A stretch of 64,000 nucleotides of DNA from Abelmoschus esculentus (taxonomy: Eukaryota; Streptophyta; Magnoliopsida; Malvales; Malvaceae). This document shows, in pieces, positions 47,700-59,553 of the stretch. The stretch spans positions 8,501,501-8,565,500 of the forward strand of contig JAUCBN010000020.1 of NCBI GenBank assembly GCA_035048815.1, read 5' to 3'. The notes below the pieces were generated by a model. That model was not told the origin of the DNA, did no database searches, and saw only the letters and a list, made by a program, of their open reading frames with translations. The position numbers and the translations under genes are program-made. The number at the start of each line of letters is the position of its first letter. Position 1 is the stretch's first letter.

Positions 47700-49340
47700 A
47701 TGCCATGGCAATAAAAGAAGACATAGTTGAACACCCACCTCGTGTTAGACGCATGGCTATTCGAGATTACTTGTAGGAAGATCTCAATAGAATAAATCTA
47801 GGAGTTGTTGCACCAGAAATTGAAGCATCGCATTTCGAGTTAATGCCAGTGATGTTCAATATGATCAATATAATTGGTCAATTTGGCAGATCGACAAACG
47901 AAGATGCTCGACAATATCTCAAATCATTCTTGGAGATTTGCAACTCATTCAAAATACAAGGAGTCCATGAGTATATCTTAAGGCTTAAATTGTTTCCTTA
48001 TTCATTAAGAGACAGAGCTAAGATGTTGTTAAATAGTGTTCCATCCAGATCTATAGGATCTTGGACGAAATTATGCCGTGATTTTCTTGTTAGATTTAGT
48101 TTCATTAATTTGATTGATAGATTACGTAATGAAATCACTTTTTTCGGCAGGCAAATGATGAATCTATGCACAAAGCTTGGGAGTGATATAGAGAACTTCT
48201 ACACAAATGTCTCATGCATGGAATCCCATTATGGACGTAAGTGATGATGTTCGATAATGTCGTAAACACGCCAACAAGGATGATGTTATATACCTCAACA
48301 AATGGCATAATCTTAGAAAAGTCCGCAGTAGAAGCGATAGAGATTTTAAATCGCCTGACCAAGAATGATTATCAGTTCTCAAACACTAGGCGAAGAGGAA
48401 TCAGAAGGAACGTCACTGAGCCTGATGCATCGGACTCAATTGCTTCATAATTGACTACCTTAACCAATTTGGTTAAGAATATGCAACGTCAGAGTAACAC
48501 ACAGGAAATCAAGGTGTTGAATTCCTTTTGTGATTTATGCGCAATGGTGACCATGATTCTTCTGAGCGTTTGCAGAACCTAGAGTCAAGGTTTTTCGTAG
48601 GAAATTACATTCGGAACAATGTGATGTCCAACACTTATAATCCAGCCTGAAAAAAGCACCCTAATTTCTCTTGGAGCAATCTGAACAATGCTCTAAATTA
48701 AGGCAGTTTAAATACACAAGTATCAGGATTCCAGCAGAACATGCCTCGACAACAAATGTCGCAGCAACAATCGACAAATTCTAGTTCTTTGGAAATTAAT
48801 TTTAATACTTTTATTTTGAAAACTAAATCGTATATGACTGAGAATAATAATTTCATGAAAAAGAATGATGTTGTTATTAAAAGGAATGAGATGCGATTGT
48901 AGAATTAAGAAGCAACACTAAAAGTTTTGGAAACACAAGTTGGTCAATTTGCGCAAAATTTGAATAGAATACCACAAGGTGGTTTACCAAGAAACACTGA
49001 GATCACTAATGAAATTGGACATGAGCAATGTAAGGTGATTACTACTATAAATGGATTAAAAATTAATGATGAATCTATGCAAGAAAAGGAACATCCAACA
49101 AAGTCAAAATCAATACAAAAATATGAAATTGGTGAAAAGAAGATGAATCGAAACATGTCATGGCATGTCCTCATGCCTTGTCAATGCCCTCTATCAAATT
49201 CCAAACAAATGATAAGATTGAGGACATCCGATTATCACCACCTTTTCCACAAAGGCTTCGACGGAAAAAACAAGAAAATCAATTCAAGAAATTCTTGGAT
49301 ATCTTTAAATAAGTTCATATTAATTTTCCATTGGTAAAGG
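47700..49340 (+). pseudogene. Element C gag
   Basis: The frame 47843-48244 contains INIIGQFGRSTNEDARQYLK, LKLFPYSLRDRAKMLLNSVP and WTKLCRDFLVRF, the Ty3/Gypsy gag (retrotrans_gag) core. A stop precedes it (RDYL*EDL). Another frame at 48927-49337 covers the gag C-terminal linker. Both are decayed. Confidence 0.85.
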
Positions 49341-49479
49341 CAATAGAGCAAATGTCGAATTACGCAAAGTTTCTCAAGGACATTATTTCTAAGAGAACGA
49401 GGTTAGGTGAGTTTGAAACTATTGTCGTAATGGAAGGATGTATGGCTATGTTGCACAATTGAATTCCAACAAAATTAAA

Positions 49480-50050
49480 GGATCCTAGAAGTTTCACAAT
49501 TCCATGTGCAATTGGAAATCATTATGTTGGAAATAAGCTATGTGATCTTGGAGCAAGTATAAATCTTATTCCAAAATCGATTTTCAAACGGTTGGGAATC
49601 GGAAAGGCTAGACCTACCATAGTGATGTTGAGCTTGCAGATAGATCTTTCGTGCATCCGAAGGGAATATTAAGGATATATTGGTAAAGGTTGATAAATTT
49701 ATTTTTCCCATTGATTTTATTGTGTTATATTGTGAAGAAAACGAGTTTGCACCCATTATTCTTAGGAAACCGTTATTAGCAACGGAAAGAACATTAATTG
49801 ATGTTGATAAGGGAGAACTTACAATGCGAGTCAATGACTAGCAAGTCAAGCTCAACATTTTTCAACTCTTAAGCTTGTTGATGATCCAGAGGAATTCAAG
49901 ATCATTAAAGCAACCACTAAATTCAATTTTGGAGTAGAAGAAGATTTCCTTAAAAATTACCTTGGCAATTGCAATGTTGAACCTGATGAAATTGAAGAAA
50001 AGATGACAAAGAACAACATGAAGCAAGTTGGATAGTTATTCATCCAATTA
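49480..50050 (+). pseudogene. Element C aspartic protease and linker
   Basis: KLCDLGASINLIPKSIFKRL near 49535-49600 is the Athila protease-like core. TERTLIDVDKGELTMRVND follows near 49780-49840. Frame breaks lie between them. Confidence 0.82.
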
Positions 50051-50089
50051 AGTACTTCGAACCAATCGATTATTCAGGAAAGAGAGGTA

Positions 50090-51040
50090 AGATTTCAAAA
50101 CCATCTATTGAGCAATCTCCAATTCTTAAATTAAAACCATTGTCAAGACAATTGAAATGTGCTTATTTGAGGACTAATGATTCATTACCTATAATAATTT
50201 CTTCTAAGTTGCAGCCTAAACAGGAAGAGCAATTGGTTGACATGTTAAAAAGACACAAGAAGGCCATAGGATAAACTATTACTGACTCAAAAGGAATTAG
50301 TCCAACGGTATACATGCACAAAATCCTTTTGAAGAAAAATTATAAGCCTTCAATTGAGGCGCAAAAGAGGCTTAATCTGGCTATGAAGGAGGTTGTTATG
50401 AAAGAAATCATCAAATGGCTTGATGTCGGTATTATATATGTCATCTCCGATAGTACATGGGTAAGCCTGGTACATTATGTACTGAAAAAGGGAGGTATGA
50501 CTGTGGTAAGAAATGAGAATAATGAACTTATTCCAACTAGAACTGTCATAGGTTGGAAAGTTTGCATAGATTATCGTAAATTAAATAAGGCCACTAGAAA
50601 AGATTACTCCCCTTTGCCCTTTATTGACCAAATGCTTGATCGTCTTGCAGGTAAACCATTTTATTATTTTCTTGATGGCTATTTAGGTTACAATCAGATT
50701 TTCATACCGGACGATCAAGAGAAAACGACATTCACTTGTCATACGAAACATACGCATTTAGAAGGATGTTGTTTGGATTGTGTAATTCACCGGCAACTTT
50801 TCAAAGATGTATGATGGTCATTTTTTCGGACATGGTGGAGGACTTCTTGGAAATTTTCATGCAAGATTTTTCTGTATTTGTAGAAAGCTTCAAAATCTGC
50901 CTCGACAATTTAGAAAAAGTGTTGACCAGATTGAAGAATCTGATTTAGTTCTCAATTGGGAGAAGTTCCATTTTATGGTAGATGAAGGAATAGTCCTCGT
51001 TCATAAGATTTCATCCAAGGTAATTAAGGTTGACTGAAAA
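50090..51040 (+). pseudogene. Element C reverse transcriptase, catalytic Asp lost
   Basis: The frame 50314-50814 shows MHKILLKKNYKPSIEAQKRL, STWVSLVHYVLKKGGMT, CIDYRKLNKATRKDYSPLPF and YYFLDGYLGYNQIFIPDDQ. The next frame has IFMQDFSVF where FMDDF is expected: the first catalytic Asp is Gln. Element B keeps FMDDF. A frame break follows TFTCHTKHTH. Confidence 0.87.
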
Positions 51041-51620
51041 AAGTTGATGTTATAGAGAAAATGCCACCATCTACTTTAGTTAAAGGAATTCAAAGTTTCC
51101 TTGGTTACGTAGGTTTTTACTGAAGGTTCATTTATAATTTTTCTACAATTTCTAAACCTCTATGTAATCTTCTTGAACAGGATAAAACTTTTGACTTTAA
51201 AGAATAATGTGACACGGCATTTTAAAACTTAAAGAAACAACTTGCCTCGACACCCATTGTTGTCCCACCTGACTGGTCTTTACCTTTTGAAATTATGTGT
51301 GATACAAGTGATTTTATCGTAGAGGCAGTTTTAGGCCAACGTAAAGGTAATATCTTTTATGTGATTTACTATGCTAGTAAAACCCTTAATGATACCCAAT
51401 TGAATTACACGACCACAGAAAAAGAATTACTAGCAATAATATTTTCATTTGATAAATTTCGTTCTTATTATTTGGTACTAAGGTAATTGTCCATATTGAT
51501 TATTCGATAATTAAATATTTGATTGCTAAGAAGGATGTCAAACCTCGTTTGATTCGTTGGATTTTACTTTTGAAAGAGTTTGACATTGATATTAAAGATA
51601 GAAAAGGAAAAGAACAGAGA
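51041..51620 (+). pseudogene. Element C RNase H
   Basis: CDTSDFIVEAVLGQRKGNIF, YASKTLNDTQLNYTTTEKEL and FDKFRSYYL in 51295-51486 are the Gypsy RNase H signature. A stop follows at VLR*. Confidence 0.86.
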
Positions 51621-52767
51621 ATCAAGTGGTTGATAATTTGTCAAGGTTAGAAGATGGAAACAACGAAGATGATCCTTTAAAAATCAACGATAAATTCTCG
51701 GATGAAAAGTTAATGATTGCCTCAGCAACAACATGGTATGTCGATTTTGTTAACTTTTTGGTTAGTGGTATTATACCTTATAATCTTACTCACCAAGGAA
51801 AAAAGCGGTTCCTACATAATGTTAAGCATTATTATTGGGATGAGACTCATTTGTTTAAGCAATATGCAGATCAGGTTATTCGAATATGTATTCCTAAGGA
51901 GGAGCAACAAAATGTGCTTAGTTAATATCATTTTTCTCCATATAGAGGTCATTTTGGTGGAACACATACTACAGCAAAAGTCTTACAATCAGTTCTATAT
52001 TAGCCTACTCTTTATAAAGATGCCCACGAATTTTACAAGCAATGTGATTGTGGTCAAAGGAAAGGAAACATTTCTAGAAGACATGAGATGCCACTCAAAA
52101 ATATCCTTGAGGTCGAGTTATTCGATATGTGGGGTATAGATTTCATGGGTCCTTTCTCATCTTCTTTTTGTAATCTCTATATTTTACTTGTTGTCGACTA
52201 TGTTCTAAATGGGTTGAAGAAGCAGCTTGTACAAAAGATGATGCTAAGACTTTTCAAAAATTTCTAGAAAAGAACATTTTCACACGATTTGGAATGTCAA
52301 ATACAATAATCAGTGATGGAGGTAAACATTTTGATAATAAACTAATTACCAAAATATTGCAGCGCCTTGGAGTTACACACAGATTTGCCACGGCATATCA
52401 TCCACAAACGAACGGGCAAGCAAAAATTTCTAATCGAGAATTGAAGAGTATCCTTGAAAAAATAGTGAATCTTTCTCGTAAGGATTAGTCTCTTCGAATT
52501 GATGATGCACTTTGGGCTTATCGCACTGCATTCAAAACACCTTTATGCATGTCCCCTTATCAACTTATCTATGGAAAATCGTGTCATCTAACGGTAAAAA
52601 TTGAGCATAAGGCGTATTGGGAGATCAAGAAAATGAGCATGAATTGGGAGAGTGCTGAAAAAAAATGTTTGCTGGACTTGAATCAAATTGAAGAGTTTCA
52701 TCCTTTAGCTTATGAAAATGCGAAGATTTACAAGGAAAAACGAAGCATTGACATGATAAGAAACTAA
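51621..52767 (+). pseudogene. Element C integrase, catalytic Glu replaced
   Basis: The order is zinc-binding region (51626-51925 and overlaps), core with ISDGGKHFDNK and TAYHPQTNGQAKISNREL, then DDALWAYRTAFKTP and YQLIYGKSCHL. The usual NGQVE reads NGQAK, so the third DDE residue is Lys. A stop lies within SRKD*SL. Confidence 0.87.
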
Positions 52768-54462
52768 TGTCACGTCAATTCGTGCCTGGGAAATTAATTC
52801 TTCTCTTCAAGTCTTAGTTAAAGCTTTTTCCGGGAAAACTTAAGTCAAGATAGTTTGGACCGTTTGAAGTTGTTAAACTTTTTTCACATGGTGTAGTGAT
52901 AATCAAGTCCACTATTGACGAACAAGAATTTAAAGTTAATGGACAAAGATTGAAGCACTACACCAACACCAATTTGAAGCGCAACAATGAAAGGGTCACT
53001 TTAGAAGATACATGATCATGCTCTTCTTTAGTATTTTTATTTTTATTGCATTTTATTTTATTTTATTTTGGATAATTTTTAATAATCGATATTTTTGGTT
53101 TTTAATTTCATTATTTTTATGACTTTTCTTAATTATGGTTTCTTTTATATGTTAGGAATAATTATCTCATATTTATTTGAATAATTCTTTTTTTATTGAC
53201 GTTTATCTTTTTTTAGGAAAGAAAATCAAGATCAAAGGAGATTTGATTGCAGATTTGGATAGACTTTAATATGAGTCAAACTTTGAAGAGATTAATTCCA
53301 TAATTAAGTCTAGAAGTTACCCTAATTTTTTGTCTATTTATTTTCCTTTAATCCTATCCAAAAAAATTTCCTTCCACTAATGATTTTTGTCACCTACCTT
53401 TACCAATATTATTTTTTTGTTTTTCTTGACAAACAAGTAGAGTTGTAATTATATTGGACATCTTGGATCAATTTGTTGTGTTTCTATGCTCGCAACTTCA
53501 CATGCCCAGGAAATTTTTTTTTTGCCCAAACAATTGCTGCTCAAGAGAAAGGAAAAGCACCGATGGAGGACCTAATCCACCAGCACAACCACAACGACGA
53601 GGATAGAAAAGCTAAATCCATGGAAAGCAGGAAACTACTATCTCAAGGTGACGACCTTTTTAACTCAATTGCATTCTCATTTTTCTTTATTTTAGCATGC
53701 ATTAGGGACAATGCTTCTCTCGAGTTTGGGGGTAATTACCTTTAATTAGTTCATGATAGTTGCATTCATTATTAGCTGTTGCATGTAGATTGCATAAATT
53801 ATTTGCCAAGTATTCAATTTGATCTAATTGATTTGAATTTGATGGATACCCAATGATGAAGCTTTTTCCATTGCACTTAATTGAAATACCCTTTAATTTT
53901 AGGATTGCATTGAAAGAACCTAGAATTTTACTATTATGCTGATTTTTTTTTACAAAGTTGTGACTCATTAATTGATAGAGACTTAGTGAACTTAGGTTAT
54001 TAAAATTTTGTGTAAATTAAAAAAAATTGAAAAACAATGTCTTTTTAGATGTTCCCGAAACTGGCTCTAGTTTGAGTGCATTGAAGAATCGCTAGAGGTT
54101 CCCTAAACTGGCTCTAGTTGACAAAAAAGAAAAGAAATTGTTTGATTGTTAGAGGTGCCCAAAACTAGATCCAGTAGATTTAAGGATAAATTCCCTAGCA
54201 ATTAATTTGTTAAATCGACTATTCACATAGATTCTTGAAAATTAACTTGTACACAACTACACACTTTGTCACGAGCATTATAGTTTGATTCCGGGTAATT
54301 GCTTTGTTCTCTAAAAATATTTTAAAGGTGATCATACTTTGTGCCCAGGTGCTAAGGTTTGAAGTTAAATTTTGAAACATATCTTTGAAGATTGGATGTC
54401 TTGACAATTAATTGTTAGGTTTGCATTGCTTGAGGACAAGCAATAATTCAAGTTTCGGGGTG
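52768..54462 (+). other. Long 3' zone of element C with two polypurine tracts
   Basis: Non-coding zone typical of Athila elements. It holds an internal purine tract at 53722-53733 (GAGTTTGGGGGT) after the stem-loop GCATTAGGGACAATGC (53699-53714). The terminal tract is at 54451-54462, after GCTTGAGGACAAGC (54428-54441). Three palindromic units lie at 54046-54070, 54091-54118 and 54149-54175. The 90-codon frame at 53473-53745 has no recognised domain and overlaps the first tract. Confidence 0.7.
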
Positions 54463-55727
54463 TGTTAAGTTTCTAAAAGTACTATTTTTATTATCTTTTT
54501 TACTCATATTATTGTTATACTTAGGAATATTATTAGTTGCATTATTAGTTATTTCATGCATTTTCACTTAATTTCCTAAGTTGTCATATTAATTCGTATT
54601 TTAGATAAAACTAGTAGAAAAAATACTGCTTTGGTGTATTTCCTTATTTGCAAGAATCAATCTCTTGGTGATAGGCTACCAATTTGGAAGGAAATTCTAG
54701 AAGATAAGGTCAATTTTAAAAGATAAGGAAAGATTTAAAAGATTGGCGGAAAGATGGAACTACTTGATAGGAATCAAGTGAGAAAGGGAACTATTCTTTC
54801 ATTATTATTTCTAATTCAAGCTTTATCCTATCACCTAAGCTAACCAAGCCAATCCCTTAAAAGGAGAAGCATGTCGTTTACAACAAGAGGAGGCGAGATT
54901 GAGAGAGAGTGAAACAAGGGTTTTTGTCTTCTTCCTTCTTTAATTTCTCTTGTTTAATTTCTCTTGACTAAGCAATCTGATTAAGCCCAATTTTTAGAAT
55001 AATTGAGTGGCGCGAGCACTCACTTACAAGGAAGAATTCACTCATTCATCTTTCCACAATTTAGGATAACACGACCTATCTCTCTTATTGATTACTCCAA
55101 TTTACTTTAATTACTTGTTCTATTAATTTACTTTATTTAATATCAATTCTATATACAATTTGTGTTCTTATTTTCAATGCGAGAAATTAAATTTCAGAAG
55201 GAGCATCAATCCCTTTGGAGATGATAACTATTTATACTATAACTTGCGATGTGTAAACTTACACCTATTGCGAAGCACATTAAACACGCGACAATTTATG
55301 ATTCCGAAAGTTTAACTAATAGAGAATATGGACCTTATTGAGTTAATCACAAGCTTAGGGTGCAATTAAATGGAAATTACGGGCAAAATGTTACATATAT
55401 TGAAGTTTAATTAAAGGGAATTAATGGTTAAAATGAAAGATGTGTAAATTGTGAGGTATGATTAAAGATATTTAAGGATCAAATTGAATAGCCAATTTAA
55501 CTTTTAGGGATCCAAAATGTAATTACCTTTTTTAAAAAAAACGCAGATTATCCATCCAACCCAAATTCCATGCGCAAACCCTCTATGATTCGATGCCTAA
55601 ACAGCTTCGTCTTGATGAGACTATAAAAGCCACAATTTTAGCCAACCTTCTTATTTTATCATTTTCCTTTCTCTCTCCTATGTTCGGTCTCTCTCTAAAC
55701 CCTCTACAACTAACACCATAGAAACCC
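54463..55727 (+). repeat. 3' terminal repeat of element C
   Basis: Partner of 46050-47675. It lacks the block at about 46520-46980 but carries about 120 bases near 55475-55610 that the 5' copy lacks. Confidence 0.72.
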
Positions 55728-58700
55728 AAAAATAACCTCAAACCATATCAAATACCATGATTTTAGATGGTGTTCATCTGTGTTCTTCATAAACATAAAG
55801 AATACGATGAATACCGATTAAGGAATGTCGCGGTCACCGCCCTCAAATTCGTTCCACCATCATTGTTAAAACTCCGGTGAGTTTTTCGACCACCTTGAAT
55901 CTCCTCTGATCTCCTTCGGACCCCTTCGACCACTACATCGAAATATAAAATATGATAGCATTTTGGTTACTAAACCAAAATATCACTTTTTTAAATTTTA
56001 TTTTCCAAAATTGATTCCATAAAAATTATTTATATAATAAATAATGACTTTTAGATATTTTTCATATATATATATATATATATATATACATTAAAAATAT
56101 TTATCCTTAATTAATCTTAAATTAACTAAATTTATTATTCGGTCTTTTAAACTATCTAATCAAACTCTAAAACTCCTAGGCCCCAAGCCACATTACATTT
56201 AGCTTTTCCTTCGTATTATTTCTTTATTTCTTCTTCTTAGAAACTTTCAAGTAGCCATATTCAATAATATCTCATATATCAAAATCTAGAGATTTGATAA
56301 AGTACTTCACGACATTGTTCCATTAGATGTATGATTCTTCTTTTAAGACCGGGGTACGAGAGATAAAGTGACTTTCTTCAAATCTTGCAATTTCTTGATA
56401 GGAGAATTTTGAGCAAATAATCTTTATTTTCAAATAGTGGTCTTTTGATTATGACCAAGCTCTTATATCAATTAAAAAATCTTAATGCTCATTTTTTATT
56501 TTTTTAATAAGGTTGAAATATTCTTAACGAATTTGGCCAAAATCGATAGAATGATAGACTATTTGTACGATAATTTTAGATAGATTTAGATTCTAAATCA
56601 ATTTTACATTCATTACCGTAACACAATATTAAGAATTTATGAATTTACTATAAATTTTTCCTTTTTATAAGCTTAGTGTTGTATTCGTATTTTGTCCGAG
56701 TACCTGTGGCTAAATAAATAAATAAAAATCTAAATTTTTAGTGTCCAACTACATAACCAAAAGCTCAAGTTACAAGCCCAAAATTGGGTTTATAATCATT
56801 TTTTTCTAAAATAATCCTTTTAAGGATATAACTAGCCCAACAAGTATAAATGTGCTTTCTTTTTTTATTCAAAAAAATATCACATGTCACCCTGCTATTG
56901 GAGCACTAAAGTATCACTTGGATTGCGGATGCAATCATTCCCACCCTATAAATAGAAAAGTTAGCAGCTAATCATGACCACAATTAATAGCCATTAACTA
57001 CCACAATCATTAGTCATTAATAGGAGTAAAATAAAAATAATAAAAAATAAATAAATAAAATTATAAAGGAAGAGGGAAGTTATTTCAGGAGTTGATCAAT
57101 CACCGAAAGCGGAGCTATCAGAAAGGACGTCGTCAAAAGATCGTTAGAACATTGAAAAACGTTAAATTTTTTTACATTTTTATCGTAAAGGTACTTTTTT
57201 TTTTAATTTCCTGTAAACATATACAACAATATTAGATAGAAGATAAAAATGATAAAAGAAAAAGAAAATGAATATTAAAAATTTAAAACTTATTTTTAGT
57301 GATTGTTTTGGAAAAAATCAAATCTTAAACTCTTTAGGAGATATTTCCTCAAAGTCTAATATCAGATTTTTTTTTCTATAATTTGTTATTTTTAAAATAG
57401 TTCTAAAAATTATAAATAACTTTTAATAATTATTTGCTAATTAAAAATTAAAATAAATTTGACGTAACTAACTTTTCTGTTAAAAGATTTTCTCTTCGAT
57501 CAAATACACTTTTTCTCATCAAAATCTTCGGGTGACATCCTTTTTCTCCCAATCTTTAAATTTCAAATGAGTTTTCTATAGTTTACTATTAAATTAGAGG
57601 TGAGTTCAATTTTTCTACTAATTATATATTTTTTATTGAAATTCTCAAATATTTAATCCTTAATAAATGTCTTAAAATAGGTTTTTATGATTTAATTATG
57701 AATTTTTAGTTTATTTGAAGTTTAATTGATGGATTTAATAAATTTATAGACTTAATAAATGCATGAAATAACTAATAAATTTATTTTTAAAATCAATTAA
57801 ACCTGATATTAGACTTTTTCATATATTTAACCTTTAACAAGAAAGATTAGTTATTTCGTGGATATAGACAGCGAGTTCAATTTAGTAAAATCAATAAGTT
57901 AGATCTAATTTTGATAGCTTTCAAGATCTTGTCCAGACTCCATACAACGAGAAATTATATCATAGGTCCAACCTATCACGTCAGTCATGGTCCCATCCAA
58001 TAATAACCACCCATTTTATCACTAATTGTCAATTCATTTTTTTCCAACCAATGAATCTTCACTCATAATTTGCATGTCATTTTAAAAATATAATTTCCGG
58101 AAATTAAATTAATTACATGGTTGATTAATGGTGGAATGGGTGATTTTCATTGACTAGGGACCACGGCTGACGTGGTAGATGATATAATCTCTCCCATACA
58201 ACCTATTTCTTTCGCTAAACAACAGTACGATAATATCTCACGTCTGATGTAAGAAAGAAACAACCTTGAACCTATGAATCAATATGTTAGCTTCAACCGT
58301 TGATAGCTTACTAAACGTTGTATCATGTATGGAGTTATTGATCGTGTAGTTATTTCTTTAGATTTTTTAATAAACTTTTAAAAGGTTAGCAATAAATTTA
58401 TTAAAATACCTAATGACAATATAGTAAAAGTGTTCCATATTAGTACTATTAAACTTAATTATAATTTAAAATATTTTAATGTTTTTCTATACTCTTACTT
58501 TATTTTTGTTTTATAACTTGCAAATACTAATACATCTTTGATCTTTATTTCTGAGTTATGTTACTTATAAAACACTAAAATAAAAAAAATGATTGAAACT
58601 CTGATGGTTTATAGTATTTGGAGGTTTAGTATTGTGCTGTAATATTTTTATTTTTCTCTAAATTTTTGGTATCTTAGATTAAGACATCCTTCTAAATAAT

Positions 58701-59553
58701 GAATAAAATTTTATGCTCTTTTAGATCTTGATATACGTATAGATCTTTATTCACATTATGATGTTTGTAATATGACTAAACATAAAAGCTTGTCTTTTTC
58801 AATTAGTACATCAGTATTAAATTCTTTGTTGGATCTAATAATCATACTGTCAAAAGTGTGCCTGATCATTTCTATTCTTTAACTATTGTGAATGACAAAA
58901 AGTAGATTTACATGTATATATCCTAAAAAAATTAAGGTTAAAATTAATATTTATTAATCACTTTATTTCAATTGATAGAAACACAAATTTTTTAAAAGAG
59001 TAAATATATTCGATCAGATAATATTAAAGAATTTAATATAAAAAATTTTCTTTAACTCTAAGAGTGTTATACACCAATAAACTTGTGTTTATACTCTAAA
59101 ACATAATAATTAGTTAAAAAAAACACCAATATTTGGTTCAATTTTATTGTAAAATATAACTGAGAATAATAAAAACATTTTTCCCAAATTATCAGTTTAT
59201 CTCTCAAATCTAAATTTTATCATTTTTTAATTGATTATTTTTTATTTTTATCTATCAAAAAGTTAAAAAAAGAAAATAGAACAAAACAATCCCATATGAA
59301 CAGACAACTTTTTAAATATATAATAAAGAATAATAACTTGTAAGGTCTAAATTATAAGACCTTGATACCTATCAGTAAAAGGATATGGGTTCCATCACAT
59401 GCATTCGTTTCTGCTAAAAAAGACCTACGTTTTCGTACAGAAAGCCATTGACAAGGGCAGTATCTTATCTTCATGGCGATACTAACGCCGTTTATTCCGC
59501 TTGCAGCGCAGCTATAACGCCTTTGAGACATTGCAATATGACAACAATGAAGC
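55728..59553. other. Intergenic region between element C and citrate synthase
   Basis: AT-rich with a (TA)n tract near 56067-56088. No long frame, no retroelement domain. The last 200 bases hold the 3' end of the citrate synthase transcript. The sequence TGACGTGG near 58169 could be a regulatory motif but has no gene next to it. Confidence 0.4.

Larger units (their letters stand above)
46050..55727 (+). mobile_element. Athila-type Gypsy element C with both terminal repeats
   Basis: Direct repeats 46050-47675 and 54463-55727 both start TGTTAAG. Between them gag, protease, RT, RNase H and integrase lie in Gypsy order on the plus strand. A long 3' zone follows, and the polypurine tract AGTTTCGGGG (54451-54460) is next to the 3' repeat. 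No clean target duplication or primer-binding site was found. Numerous stops and frame breaks make it inactive. Confidence 0.85.

Noticed and set aside
53473..53745. 90-codon frame in the 3' zone of element C as an env-like gene
   Set aside because: No signal peptide or membrane pattern that would support it, and it overlaps the internal polypurine tract; not conserved in element B at the same place.
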